DNA of 64,000 nucleotides from Aerolutibacter ruishenii (GTDB taxonomy: Bacteria; Pseudomonadota; Gammaproteobacteria; Xanthomonadales; Xanthomonadaceae). The notes beneath the pieces are model-generated. The model had not been told where the DNA came from. It ran no database searches and saw only the letters and a list, made by a program, of their open reading frames with translations. The position numbers and the translations under genes are program-made. The stretch spans positions 124,001 through 188,000 of the forward strand of contig NZ_VLKP01000006.1 in NCBI RefSeq assembly GCF_007830115.1, written 5' to 3'. Positions 36,116 through 47,674 of this stretch are shown here, one piece after another; the first letter of the stretch is position 1; each line of letters opens with the position of its first letter.

Positions 36116-37948
36116 CTAGGGGGCCCCGCGCAGTGCCTGCGCCCGCGATACCAGTGCTCGGATCTGGCGGATGTGCAGGTACGGTGCCAATGGTGCCAGT
36201 CGTGCCTCCGTCACTGTCTCCAGTGCCGCGCGCATCTGCGGCGAGACCACGATCGGCACTTTGCGCAGCTCGGGCGGGCGCCCCTGTTCCGTGCTGAAGG
36301 CACGGGTGTGGTCGATCATCCAGACCTGCCAGTCGCGGTCATAAAGGATATTGCCGGTGTTGCGGTCCAGGTTGTGCACCAGGACATCGAAAACGTTGAT
36401 CAGCTGATGCTGCCGCACGAAGCTGCAATCGCTGTCGTACTGCAGTTTCTGCTGGATGCGATCGGTCTCGTTGTGCGCATCTTCCACCCAGTACTGCACC
36501 AGTCCCTGCACGCCGTCCACGCGCCGCTGTACCGACACCGGCACCATCTGCAGGCCCAGGAGGCGATCGAGTTTGTAGGCGGCGATTTCGTACTGGTAGC
36601 GATCGGCACGGTCGAAGCGACGCTCCCAACGTCCACTGGGACGGATCGCCGGGTCACTGTCAAAGTGCTTGAACACGGCACGGAGGCGCGTTCCACCGCG
36701 CTCCAGGGTCAGGCGCCGCGGCTTGGTCACGCCAAGGTCCAGCGTTTCATCCTGGATCACCGGCGCATTGAGCAGGAACTCCTCCAGTTGTGCATCGCTC
36801 ATGCCATGCGGGCGGGACCATTCGCGATGATCTTCAACGCGGGGCTCTGCCAGGCCTTCGCCTGCATGGAAGGCCCGCATGCGACCTTGCTCGATCACCA
36901 GAGCAGCGGGCCTGCCTTCGTACACCGCCCTGTTCATGCCCGTGTCGATACGCGCCACCTGGCGCTCCAGGCGCAGACTGACATGGTGGTCCAGCGTGGG
37001 GGTATGGCCAACCACCACCCGCTGGGCCCCCAGAGAGCGCAACGCCGCCCTGGCGACTTCCGTCTCGGTGTAGGGGTGGCACAACGAACTGCCGCGGTAC
37101 CAGACGGGTCCGTCGGACTGGAACGGCAGCCCCTTCACCGCCGCGGTGATCGCCTGCGCATGGCCCTGCAACGGGGATGGAGGTACGAGGGGATCGGCCG
37201 GTGTGACCGCAAGCGCCTTGGCCACTGCCAGGATGTGGTCGAAATCGTCGGTCGCCTTGATTGCACCGCCGTTTATCAAGGCCTGCCATCCCGCTGCGAA
37301 CGCACGCACGTCGCGAATGGCATTGGCATTGACCTGCTCCAGGGTTTGCCCGGCCAGCTTGTCCGACACGCCGCCATGCACGAACAGGTCATCGTTGATC
37401 GTGATCATGACCGGTCGCTGCAACAGCCAGCGCCCAATGCGCCCTTCCGGAGCCAATGCCTGCATCCGCTCCAGATAGCCGTCGCGTGCGCCAATGGCAT
37501 GATCGCGCGCCGCGCCGTCCGCCGTGGCGTAAGTGGCGAACTCCCCGGGGCTGATGTAGCGCAGGTCGCCCGTCAGCGACATCACTTCATGGTTGCCGAG
37601 CAATGGGTGCACCGCGCCCCCGGCCGCCGCCGCCTCGCCCTGCAACCGCATCAGCAACTCGACCACCTTCAGCGCCTGGTCGCCACGACTGAACACATCG
37701 CCGTTCTGCACCAGGTGGGTGCGGCCGCCGATCCAGTGCAGATTGGCGTCAACCAGACCGGTGCCTTCCAGCACCTGGACGAATTCCGGATATGCGCCGT
37801 GCACATCGCCAATCGCAACCACGCGGTCCACGTTGCTGAACCGGTAGGACTGCGCGGACGCGGATAGAGCGGCCAGTGCAGCGAGCGCCCCGCATAACCA
37901 CGCACATGCCCGGGGGCAGCGCGCTTTCGACAGGCTCGAAGGACACAT
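36116..37948 (-). CDS. Exported fusion of a PPP-type phosphatase and a kinase-like domain
   Basis: This 610-aa protein starts with a signal peptide (LCGALAALAALSASA) and therefore acts outside the cytoplasm. Residues of about 35-360 are a calcineurin-like phosphoesterase with PPP motifs: GDVHG (D48), NGDVFSRGDQ, LLGNHEVM, VHGGVS and VVGHTP. Residues of about 400-590 look like an atypical kinase fold: K427 in RAVFKHF, E454 in QYEIAAYKLDRLLG, catalytic-loop LDRNTGNIL (D528, N533) and metal-binding D546 in WMIDHTRAF. That spacing resembles PI3/4-kinase, HipA or Fam20-like catalytic cores. All key residues for both activities appear present. The start at 37948 was chosen for GGAG 8 nt upstream; a second ATG at 37999 is possible. 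Substrate is unknown. Confidence 0.85.
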   Translation of the reverse strand: MCPSSLSKARCPRACAWLCGALAALAALSASAQSYRFSNVDRVVAIGDVHGAYPEFVQVLEGTGLVDANLHWIGGRTHLVQNGDVFSRGDQALKVVELLMRLQGEAAAAGGAVHPLLGNHEVMSLTGDLRYISPGEFATYATADGAARDHAIGARDGYLERMQALAPEGRIGRWLLQRPVMITINDDLFVHGGVSDKLAGQTLEQVNANAIRDVRAFAAGWQALINGGAIKATDDFDHILAVAKALAVTPADPLVPPSPLQGHAQAITAAVKGLPFQSDGPVWYRGSSLCHPYTETEVARAALRSLGAQRVVVGHTPTLDHHVSLRLERQVARIDTGMNRAVYEGRPAALVIEQGRMRAFHAGEGLAEPRVEDHREWSRPHGMSDAQLEEFLLNAPVIQDETLDLGVTKPRRLTLERGGTRLRAVFKHFDSDPAIRPSGRWERRFDRADRYQYEIAAYKLDRLLGLQMVPVSVQRRVDGVQGLVQYWVEDAHNETDRIQQKLQYDSDCSFVRQHQLINVFDVLVHNLDRNTGNILYDRDWQVWMIDHTRAFSTEQGRPPELRKVPIVVSPQMRAALETVTEARLAPLAPYLHIRQIRALVSRAQALRGAP

Positions 37949-37983
37949 CGCGCTCACTCCATCCGGACATGACCACACCAACG

Positions 37984-38012
37984 GAAAGAGGCCGCACAAG
38001 GCGGCCTCTCCC
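37984..38012 (-). terminator. Rho-independent terminator of secF
   Basis: On the minus strand GAGAGGCCGCC pairs with GGCGGCCTCTTTC-type sequence (GAGGCCGCC / TGCGGCCTC core) and is followed by TTTCCGTT. It lies 23 bp after the secF stop. Confidence 0.75.
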
Positions 38013-38034
38013 AGTCAAGCGAACCGCACGACGG

Positions 38035-38997
38035 TCACGGGCGGCGCGCCAGCGCGGCGTCGTCCTTGGCCTTCGGCATCAGGTCCTGCTTGGTGACCCT
38101 CAGCGGCCCGATGGTCAACAGCGGCGCCGCCACGAAGATCGACGAGATGGTGCCCAGCACGATGCCGATGATCATCGCCTCGGCCATGCCCTTCAGCGAA
38201 CCGCCACCGTAGACGTACAACGCGACCACGGTCAGCAGCGCCACCACCGAGGTGATCACGGTGCGCGACAGGGTCTGGTTGATGGAGGTGTTCAGGATGG
38301 CCACCGGATCGGCGCGCATCGTACGGAAGTTCTCGCGCACGCGGTCGAAGACCACGATGGTGTCATTGATCGAGAAGCCCATCACCGACAGCACGCCGGC
38401 CAGCACGGTCAGGTCGAACTCCCGGCCGGTGATCGAGAACCAGCCCAGCACCACGACCACGTCGTGCAGGGTGGTCAGCACCGCCGAAACCGCGAACTTC
38501 TTCTCGAAGCGGAACGAGATGTAGAGCAGGAAGCCAACCACGACGAAGATCATCGCCCAGAGGCCGTTGAGGGCAAGGTCCTTGCCAACCTGCGGGCCGA
38601 CGAACTCGCTGCGCAGCACCTTGCCAGGATTGCCCTCGAACGCGAGCGCCTTCTGCACCTCGACCGCCGTGTTGTGCTGCTCGCCCGCCCCTTCGCTGCC
38701 GCCTTCCTTGGGCTGCAGGCGGATCAGCAGGTCGTTGCCCGAACCGAAGGTCTGCACCTGTGCATTGGAAAAACCAGCGGCATCCAGGCGCGAACGCACG
38801 TCGTCAATATCCACCGGGCGCTCGAAACGCAATTCGGTGACGGTACCGCCGGTGAAGTCAAGCGCGAAGTTGAAGCCCTTGATCGCCATCGATCCAAACG
38901 AGATCAACAGCAACGCCACGGACAGCCCCAGCGACACCCAGCGCAGGCGCATGAAGTCGAAGTTGCTGCCATACGGGAAAACATTGAACGGTTTCAT
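38035..38997 (-). CDS. secF: Protein translocase subunit SecF
   Basis: This 320-aa inner-membrane component of the SecDF-YajC complex uses the proton gradient to help pull exported proteins across the membrane. It has one N-terminal helix, a periplasmic domain and five C-terminal helices. Signatures are FALDFTGGTVTELRF, FSINDTIVVFDRVRENFR and MAEAMIIGIVLGTISSIFVA. It lies 16 bp downstream of secD in a yajC-secD-secF operon. Length and motifs are complete. Confidence 0.96.
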   Translation of the reverse strand: MKPFNVFPYGSNFDFMRLRWVSLGLSVALLLISFGSMAIKGFNFALDFTGGTVTELRFERPVDIDDVRSRLDAAGFSNAQVQTFGSGNDLLIRLQPKEGGSEGAGEQHNTAVEVQKALAFEGNPGKVLRSEFVGPQVGKDLALNGLWAMIFVVVGFLLYISFRFEKKFAVSAVLTTLHDVVVVLGWFSITGREFDLTVLAGVLSVMGFSINDTIVVFDRVRENFRTMRADPVAILNTSINQTLSRTVITSVVALLTVVALYVYGGGSLKGMAEAMIIGIVLGTISSIFVAAPLLTIGPLRVTKQDLMPKAKDDAALARRP

Positions 38998-39013
38998 GAT
39001 CGTGCGCTTCCCG

Positions 39014-40879
39014 TCAGATGGCGATGGACTTGACCTTGCGGCGGCCGCCGTAGATCAACGTGGCGATACCGCGCGAGACCGAGACCGCGGTGTACATCGA
39101 CGTCAGGATGCCGACGATGGTGGATACCGCGAAGCCCTTGATCGGACCGGTACCGAAGGCGAACAGCGCCACGCCGGCCAGGATCGCGGTCAGGTTGGCA
39201 TCCGCAATGGTGCCCGAGGCCTTCTCGTAACCGGTGGCGATCGCCGCCTGTGGTGGCACCCCCGCGCGCAACTCCTCGCGTATGCGCTCGTTGATCAGCA
39301 CGTTGGCGTCCACCGACATGCCCACCGTCAACGCGATGCCTGCCAAGCCCGGCAGGGTCAGCGTGGCCCCGGCCAGCGACATCACCGCGATCAGCGCCAG
39401 CATGTTGATCAGCAGCGCCAGGCAGGTGATCACGCCGAACATGCGGTAGTAGACCAGGAAGAAGCCCAGCGCGAACAGGAACGAGAACGCCACGGCACGC
39501 ATGCCGCGCTCCACGTTCTCCCGGCCCAGGCTTGGGCCGACGATGCGCTCCTCGACGAAATCCATCGGCGCGGCCAACGAACCGGAGCGGATCTGGCGGG
39601 CCAGGTCGGTGGCGAACTGCGCGCTCTCCAGGCCAGTCGTCTGGAATTCCTTGCCGAACACACCATTGATGGTGGCGACCGAGATCACCTCCTCGCTGAT
39701 GCGGGTGGTGCGGATTTCCTGCCCGTCCACGACGCGCACCTCGGGGATGCGCTCGATGTACACCACCGCCATCGGCTTGCCGACGTTGTTGGAGGTGAAG
39801 TCGAACATGCGCTGTCCACCGGCACTGTTCAGGGTGACCGACACCGCCGGCGAGCCCGACTGCGAATCGAACATCGACGTGGCGCGCACCAGCTGGTCAC
39901 CGGTGGCGATCACGCGCTTGCTGAGCAGGATCGGCATCGGCTTGCCGTCCGGGCCTTTCTCGGTGCGGTAATAGAGCTTGGCGTCCGGCGGAATGATGCC
40001 GCTGGCCACCGCGTCGTAGGCATTGCCTTCCAGCGCGGCGCGGTATTCCAGGGTGGCCGTGGCGCCCAGTACGCGCTTGGCCTGTGCGGTGTCCTGCACG
40101 CCGGGCAGCTGGACCACGATGCGATCCTCGCCCTGGCGCTGGATGATCGGCTCGGCCACGCCCAGCGAGTTGATGCGGTTGCGCAGCGTGCCGACGTTCT
40201 GTTCGATGGCCTCGACGGCCAGGCGCTTGATCTCGGCGTCCGTCAGCAGCACCGTCACGGTGTTGCCGACCGTGTCGACCTGCATGCCCTGCTGGCTGGT
40301 CGCCAGCAGCGCGCGCACTTTCTCCGCGTCTGCCGGGTTGGACAGGGTGGCGACCACGCTGTTGTTGGCACGACGCTCCACCGACTCGTAGCGGATGCGG
40401 CTTTCGCGCAGTTGCGCGCGGATGCCTTCGGCGGTGGCGTCCAGGCGCTTTTCAATTGTCGCCTTCTGGTCCACCTGCATGGTGAAGTGCACGCCACCCT
40501 GCAGGTCCAGGCCCAGCGTCATCGGGCGGGCACCGATCTTCTCCAGCCACGCCGGGACCGTGGATGCCAGGCTCAGGGCCACGGTGTACTCGTTACCCAG
40601 TGCCGGGCGCAGCACGTCGGCCGCCTTGCCCTGCGCGTCGGGGTCATTCAGGCGAACCAGCAGGTTGCCCTTGTCCAGCTCAACCGCCTTGGGGGTGATG
40701 CCCGCCTTGGCCAGGTCGGCCGAGACCCGGGTCTTCAATGCCTCGTCCACCACCGAACCACGGTTGGCGGTGACCTGTACGGAACTGTCCTGCGGGTACA
40801 TGTTGGGCAACGCATACAGCGTGCTCAGCACGAGTACGACCAGGATGACGAAGTACTTCCAGCGTGCGTAAGTCAGCAT
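39014..40879 (-). CDS. secD: Protein translocase subunit SecD
   Basis: This 621-aa inner-membrane partner of SecF has an N-terminal helix, a large periplasmic P1 domain (residues of about 40-430) and six helices at the C-terminus. Signatures are LGLDLQGGVHFTMQVD, VVQLPGVQDTAQAKRVLG, GLAGIALTVGMSVDANVLINERIREEL and GTGPIKGFAVSTIVGILTSM. The conserved Asp of the proton pathway lies in the MSVDANV helix. It is 74 bp downstream of yajC. Confidence 0.97.
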   Translation of the reverse strand: MLTYARWKYFVILVVLVLSTLYALPNMYPQDSSVQVTANRGSVVDEALKTRVSADLAKAGITPKAVELDKGNLLVRLNDPDAQGKAADVLRPALGNEYTVALSLASTVPAWLEKIGARPMTLGLDLQGGVHFTMQVDQKATIEKRLDATAEGIRAQLRESRIRYESVERRANNSVVATLSNPADAEKVRALLATSQQGMQVDTVGNTVTVLLTDAEIKRLAVEAIEQNVGTLRNRINSLGVAEPIIQRQGEDRIVVQLPGVQDTAQAKRVLGATATLEYRAALEGNAYDAVASGIIPPDAKLYYRTEKGPDGKPMPILLSKRVIATGDQLVRATSMFDSQSGSPAVSVTLNSAGGQRMFDFTSNNVGKPMAVVYIERIPEVRVVDGQEIRTTRISEEVISVATINGVFGKEFQTTGLESAQFATDLARQIRSGSLAAPMDFVEERIVGPSLGRENVERGMRAVAFSFLFALGFFLVYYRMFGVITCLALLINMLALIAVMSLAGATLTLPGLAGIALTVGMSVDANVLINERIREELRAGVPPQAAIATGYEKASGTIADANLTAILAGVALFAFGTGPIKGFAVSTIVGILTSMYTAVSVSRGIATLIYGGRRKVKSIAI

Positions 40880-40953
40880 CGATTGAACCCCACGGCGGCC
40901 GGTGGCCGCCGTCTATCGGCGTAAGGTTGGCGTCAGCAGGTGTTGGAGCCGGA

Positions 40954-41289
40954 TCAGGCCGACTTCAAGGTGCCCTTGGGCAGGACGTTGGCGACCGCGC
41001 CCTTCTGCACGCGGATCTGCACGTTGTCCGCGATTTCAACCGTGATGAAGTTTTCACCGATGTCGGTGACACGGCCGGCGATGCCGCCATTGGTCAGCAC
41101 CTCGTCGCCCTTGGACAGCTTTTCCAGCATGCCCTTGTGCTCCTTGGCGCGCTTCATCTGCGGGCGGATCATCAGGAAGTACATGATCGCGATCAGGATG
41201 ATCGGGAACAGCAGGGTACCCATGCCGCCGCCGGCGGCCGGAGCGTTCTGGGCGTATGCGGGGGCAATCACGAGATCGAGCAGGTTCAT
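40954..41289 (-). CDS. yajC: Preprotein translocase accessory subunit YajC
   Basis: This 111-aa single-span inner-membrane protein is the third partner of SecD and SecF. The helix LLFPIILIAIMYFLMIRPQMK is followed by the conserved cytoplasmic domain (KEHKGMLEKLSKGDEVLTNGG, RVTDIGENFITVEIADNV). The ATG at 41289 gives the usual MNLLDLVIAPAYAQ start; eight residues further upstream are probably not translated. It begins the yajC-secD-secF run after a 462-bp gap from tgt that contains a large inverted-repeat element. Confidence 0.95.
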   Translation of the reverse strand: MNLLDLVIAPAYAQNAPAAGGGMGTLLFPIILIAIMYFLMIRPQMKRAKEHKGMLEKLSKGDEVLTNGGIAGRVTDIGENFITVEIADNVQIRVQKGAVANVLPKGTLKSA

Positions 41290-41751
41290 GTCGGTCTTCC
41301 GGCAATCCAAATAAGCTTGGGATTATGCCATGGGATTGGTGGGGGCCGGTTTCAAGGCGCTGGGATGCCGGAAAGCCGGTCTTCGGCAGGGAGGCTTGTC
41401 CCATGGGGGCATTGCTCCTCGGCTCCGTCGGCGCATCCTGCGCCGAGTCGCCGCCGCCCGCCATCCATGGCGGGCTTTACGCAATACCCCCATGGAACAA
41501 GCCTCTCGGCATGCCTGGGCTCCTGGCTTCGGAAGGCGGCGCCTTGCAAACCGCCCAGTGGAGCGCGCGTTCTGTTGGGGACACCGCCTGTTGACTGCCC
41601 AACCGTCGAGGCACGATCGGGAGAAGCGGGATCCGCGCTTCGCTTTTGACTCCCCCCCCCCACCCGCGATGCGGTTGGAGAGGCGGCGGCCGGCCCTCAA
41701 CCCCGCTCACCCCGCTTTGCTTCCAGACCACAACGACCGAGGTCGCAAAGG
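41290..41751. other. Gap between tgt and yajC
   Basis: These 462 bp contain no supported gene. They hold a -10-like CATAAT on the minus strand (41322-41327) for yajC, the multibranched inverted-repeat element at 41348-41552, and a run of ten C at 41652-41661. Short open frames on both strands are Arg/Pro-rich and look like chance coding. Confidence 0.6.
41348..41552 (-). repeat. Multibranched inverted-repeat element in the tgt-yajC gap
   Basis: Core arms at 41391-41415 and 41481-41505 pair over 25 bp. The two DNA mismatches become G-U pairs only in RNA read from the minus strand, the strand of tgt and yajC. Inside the arms are two further perfect hairpins: TCGGCGCA/TGCGCCGA (41428-41446) and GCCCGCC/GGCGGGC (41456-41475). 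Outside, GGTTTCAAGGCGC (41348-41360) pairs with GCGCCTTGCAAACC (41539-41552) with one bulge. The whole forms a cruciform-like, four-way RNA fold. It may be a dispersed palindromic repeat or a structured leader RNA. No second copy is present in the window. Confidence 0.7.
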
Positions 41752-44072
<2,321 letters not shown>

Positions 44073-44264
44073 GCGGGCGGGGCGGGCGTCGGGAACCGGT
44101 CATTGTATAGGGCGTGGCCCACGGGGCCGTGCAGGCTGGCAAAACGCGGCTGCCCCCTTCAGCCTGATGACCGCTGCGTCGCCAAGCCTGGACCTGGTCC
44201 CTTCTCCAGGCCGCGGTCGGGTTATTCCCGCGTAGCCACCGGAACAGGGCCTACCACCCCGCAC

Positions 44265-44705
44265 TCACCGCTCGAACTTGGCCGACAGGATGATCGATGA
44301 GGTGGTCCGCTCCACCCCGTCGATGGCGCCGATGCGGTCGGTCAACTGGTCCATCTCGGCCACGCTGGGCACCACGCCCAGCGCCACCAGGTCAAACGGG
44401 CCACTGACCGAGTGCAGGGTCCGCACTTCAGCCATCGCGTGCAGCGCTTTGACCACCGCGGGGGCCTGCTTGGGAAGCACGGTGATCATGATGTGCGCGC
44501 GGATCCAGCCCCGCTCGGCCTCGTCGTCCACCCGGACCGTATAGCCGGCGATCACGCCCTGCCGCTCCAGCCGTTCGATCCGGCTCTGCACGGTCGTGCG
44601 CGAGAGCTTGAGCCGCCGGGCGATTTCCGCCGTGGACGCCCGTGCGTTCTCGCGCAGGATGGAGAGCAGTTGCTGGTCGGCGGAAGAAATTTGCACTTGG
44701 ATCAA
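44265..44705 (-). CDS. Lrp/AsnC family transcriptional regulator
   Basis: This 146-aa protein has an N-terminal winged helix-turn-helix (LLSILRENARASTAEIARRLKLSRTTVQSRIERLERQGVI) and a C-terminal RAM ligand-binding domain (IMITVLPKQAPAVVKAL, LHSVSGPFDLVALGVV). The start is uncertain: TTG at 44705 or GTG at 44696 give almost the same protein, and neither has a clear ribosome-binding site. It is divergent from a class III aminotransferase, with an AT-rich gap containing a palindrome, so it probably controls that gene in response to an amino acid. Confidence 0.92.
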   Translation of the reverse strand: MIQVQISSADQQLLSILRENARASTAEIARRLKLSRTTVQSRIERLERQGVIAGYTVRVDDEAERGWIRAHIMITVLPKQAPAVVKALHAMAEVRTLHSVSGPFDLVALGVVPSVAEMDQLTDRIGAIDGVERTTSSIILSAKFER

Positions 44706-44711
44706 CTTATA

Positions 44712-44726
44712 TCGTCATTTTGACGA
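44712..44726. promoter_or_regulatory. Palindrome in the Lrp/aminotransferase intergenic region
   Basis: TCGTCATTTTGACGA is a perfect 6-bp inverted repeat with a 3-bp centre, in an unusually AT-rich 118-bp gap between the divergent genes. It begins 7-16 bp before the regulator start, so binding there could autoregulate Lrp and control the aminotransferase. A related CGACGAAATC stretch lies at about 44764. Confidence 0.5.
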
Positions 44727-44823
44727 ATATGAACTTTATTTCGCACAAATTTACGCTGTCTATCGACGAAATCAAACCCGATAATGACCGGATACACGTT
44801 GAAACTGCCCGCCGGAGTGCGCC

Positions 44824-46320
44824 ATGACCGTCCTTGATACCCTCGCGCCGCTGCGCGCCCACGGCGGTGTCCGCCGCACGTCCGGCCTGGACGATGCCAC
44901 CGTGCTGCGTTTCGCCGCCAACCATCCGGAGCTGGGCGAGGCCATCGAGGCCGCCGCCGCCGAGTACGCGCGCATCAAGGACGACTTCGCCGACCTGCTC
45001 GATAAGGACGAGGACACCCAGATCCAGGCCCTGCAGGCCGGCTACGTCAACTTCTACGCAGACGATGCGGTCAACCCGTACGTGGCGCTTACCGCGCGCG
45101 GCCCGTGGATCGTGACCCTCAAGGGCGCCGTGCTGCACGACTCGGGCGGCTACGGCATGCTCGGCCTGGGTCACGCGCCCAAGGCGGTGATCGAGGCGAT
45201 GGCCAAGCCGCAGGCGATGGCCAACATCATGACCCCGTCGCTGTCGCACCTGCGCTTCGAGCGCGCGCTGCGTGCCGCCATCGGCACCACGCGCGGCGGT
45301 TGCCCGTACGACAAGTTCCTGTGCCTGAACTCCGGCTCGGAATCGGTGTCGCTGGCCTCGCGCATCGTCGATGCAAACGCCAAGCTGATGACCGACCCGG
45401 GTGCGCGCCACGCCGGCCGCATCGTCAAGCGCCTCGTGGTGAAGGGCAGCTTCCACGGCCGCACCGAGCGCCCGGCGCTGTATTCGGACTCCACCCGCAA
45501 GACCTACCTGCAGCACCTGGCCAGCTTCCGCGGCGAGGACAGCGTGCTGGCGGTGGAGCCCTACGACATCGAGGCGTTGAAGAAGGTGTTCGCCGATGCC
45601 GACGCCAACGGCTGGTTCATCGAGGCGATGTTCCTGGAGCCGGTGATGGGCGAAGGCGACCCGGGCCGCAGCGTGCCGGTGGACTTCTACAATGCCGCCC
45701 GTGCGCTGACCAGGGCGCACGGCGCGATGCTGCTGGTGGACTCGATCCAGGCGGGCCTGCGCGCGCAGGGCGTGCTGTCGATCGTCGACTACGCGGGCTT
45801 CGAAGGCGTCGAAGCGCCGGACATGGAGACCTACTCCAAGGCGCTCAACGCCGGCCAGTACCCGCTGTCGGTGCTCGCCGTCGACAAGCACGCCGCCGAG
45901 ACCTACAAGAAGGGCCTGTACGGCAACACCATGACCACCAACCCGCGCGCGCTGGACGTGGCCTGTGCGGTGCTGAAGCAGGTGACCCCGGCGGTGCGCG
46001 ACAACATCCGCGCGCGCGGCGTCGAGGCGCTGCAGAAACTGGAGGCGCTGAAGGCCCAGCTGGGCGGCGCCATCACCAAGGTGCAGGGTACCGGCCTGCT
46101 GTTCTCCTGCGAGCTGTCGCCGGAGTACAAGTGCTACGGCGCCGGCTCCACCGAGGAGTGGCTGCGCGAACATGGCATCGGCGTGATCCACGGCGGCGCC
46201 AATTCGTTGCGTTTCACCCCGACGTTCACCATCACCAGCGAAGAAATCGACCTGCTGGTGGCGATGGTCGGCCGCGCGCTGAAGGAAGGTCCGCGCGCGA
46301 CGCAGGCCGCGGCGGCCTGA
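44824..46320 (+). CDS. Class III PLP-dependent aminotransferase
   Basis: This 498-aa enzyme has the fold-type I, class III aminotransferase pattern: LHDSGGYGMLGLGHAPKAV, LNSGSESVSLASRI, KGSFHGRTERPAL, EPVMGEGDPGR and the Schiff-base lysine K339 in YSKALNAGQYPLS. The amino donor cannot be fixed from sequence; omega-amino acids such as lysine, ornithine or GABA are usual for the class. It starts 118 bp from the divergent Lrp-type gene, which suggests amino-acid-responsive control. It is followed by upp after a 3-bp gap, so the two are co-transcribed. Confidence 0.88.
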   Translation: MTVLDTLAPLRAHGGVRRTSGLDDATVLRFAANHPELGEAIEAAAAEYARIKDDFADLLDKDEDTQIQALQAGYVNFYADDAVNPYVALTARGPWIVTLKGAVLHDSGGYGMLGLGHAPKAVIEAMAKPQAMANIMTPSLSHLRFERALRAAIGTTRGGCPYDKFLCLNSGSESVSLASRIVDANAKLMTDPGARHAGRIVKRLVVKGSFHGRTERPALYSDSTRKTYLQHLASFRGEDSVLAVEPYDIEALKKVFADADANGWFIEAMFLEPVMGEGDPGRSVPVDFYNAARALTRAHGAMLLVDSIQAGLRAQGVLSIVDYAGFEGVEAPDMETYSKALNAGQYPLSVLAVDKHAAETYKKGLYGNTMTTNPRALDVACAVLKQVTPAVRDNIRARGVEALQKLEALKAQLGGAITKVQGTGLLFSCELSPEYKCYGAGSTEEWLREHGIGVIHGGANSLRFTPTFTITSEEIDLLVAMVGRALKEGPRATQAAAA

Positions 46321-46323
46321 TCC

Positions 46324-46953
46324 ATGCGGGTCGTCGAAGTCCAGCACCCGCTCGTCCAGCACAAGATGGGCCTGATGCGGCGCAAGGACATCAGCAACAA
46401 GGAATTCCGCGAACTGGTGGCGGAGGTCGGCACGCTGGTGGCGTTCGAAGCCACCCGCGACCTGGAGACCGAGGAAACCGTCATCGAAGGCTGGGCCGGC
46501 CCGACGCGGGTGCGACGGCTCGCCGGCAAGGTCACCCTGGTGCCAATCCTGCGCGCGGGGTTGGGCATGCTGCAGGGCGTGCTGGCCGCGCTGCCCACCG
46601 CGCGTATCGGCGTCGTGGGGCTCAAGCGCAACGAGGAGACGCTGCGCCCGGACCGGTATTACCTCAACCTGCCCGCGCGCATGGCAGAACGGGTGGCGAT
46701 CATCGTCGACCCCATGCTGGCCACCGGCGGTAGCACCATTGCCGCCATCGACCAGCTCAAGGCGCAGGGCTGCCTGCGGATCAAGGGTGTGTTCCTGGTG
46801 GCGGCGCCGGAAGGACTGCGCGCCGTGGAAGCGGCACATCCCGACTTCGAGGTGTACACCGCGGCGATCGACGAGCGGCTCAATGACGTCGGCTACATCC
46901 TGCCCGGGCTGGGCGATGCGGGCGACAAGTTGTTCGGCACCGACCTGTTCTAG
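46324..46953 (+). CDS. upp: Uracil phosphoribosyltransferase
   Basis: This 209-aa pyrimidine-salvage enzyme converts uracil and PRPP to UMP. Signatures are [17 protein letters not shown] at the N-terminus, [14 protein letters not shown], the PRPP-binding loop [17 protein letters not shown] and [17 protein letters not shown] near the end. Length is standard. It starts 3 bp after the aminotransferase stop and its last 4 bp overlap the end of the convergent TMEM43-like gene. Confidence 0.96.
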   Translation: MRVVEVQHPLVQHKMGLMRRKDISNKEFRELVAEVGTLVAFEATRDLETEETVIEGWAGPTRVRRLAGKVTLVPILRAGLGMLQGVLAALPTARIGVVGLKRNEETLRPDRYYLNLPARMAERVAIIVDPMLATGGSTIAAIDQLKAQGCLRIKGVFLVAAPEGLRAVEAAHPDFEVYTAAIDERLNDVGYILPGLGDAGDKLFGTDLF

Positions 46954-47674
46954 CGGTCGTTCGCCGATGGGCCACGGCGGCGACGCCTGAAGGTCACCAG
47001 CGTTACCAGCGCGAGCCCTACCAGCCCGCCGGCGCCCCACAGCCACCAGTGCCCCGGAACCGTTTCGCTCGCGTCCGCCGGCTCCAGCGGCTCCTCGGAG
47101 ACCGGTGGCGTCGCCGGAGCCGCGGCGGCCGGCACCGGATGCCAGACACCATCGCGCAACTCCACCTTGCCCAGCAACGGTGGCAGGGTCAGTTCGCGCC
47201 ACGTGATGCGCAGGTCGCCGACCTGTGGGTCGAGCGGATTCTCGCTGCTGCTCAGGCCATCGCCATCAGGCTGGAACGTGGCCGCCAGATTGGCCGGCAG
47301 ACGCTGGAAACCGGGGCGGAACTGGCGCCATTGACCCAGCGTGCGCAATACCTCCGGGGCCAGTGGCTTGCCGTTGAGCGTGGCATCGGTGGACCACCAG
47401 CGCTCGCCCTCGATGGGCAGTTCGCCGGGGTTGCGGTACCCCGTGTCGAAATTCCCTGAGTCGATGGGTGCCTCGTTCCACACCGGTTGGTAGGCCGCGC
47501 CATCGCGACGCCATTGCAGCATTTCCACCCGGCGGTCGAGCCCGAACTGGCGGGTTTCCACGCGGAAGTCGGGGTCGACGATGACACGTCCGGCCTGCGG
47601 CAGCGGTTCCGGCGCTTCCTGCGCCCGAGCGCCCTGCCCCACCACCAGCAGCGCAAGCACTGCCAGAGCAAACC

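Noticed and set aside
41323..41700. A 125-codon Arg-rich minus-strand frame in the tgt-yajC gap
   Set aside because: It runs straight through the inverted-repeat element, has no ribosome-binding site, and a palindromic region gives similar frames on both strands.
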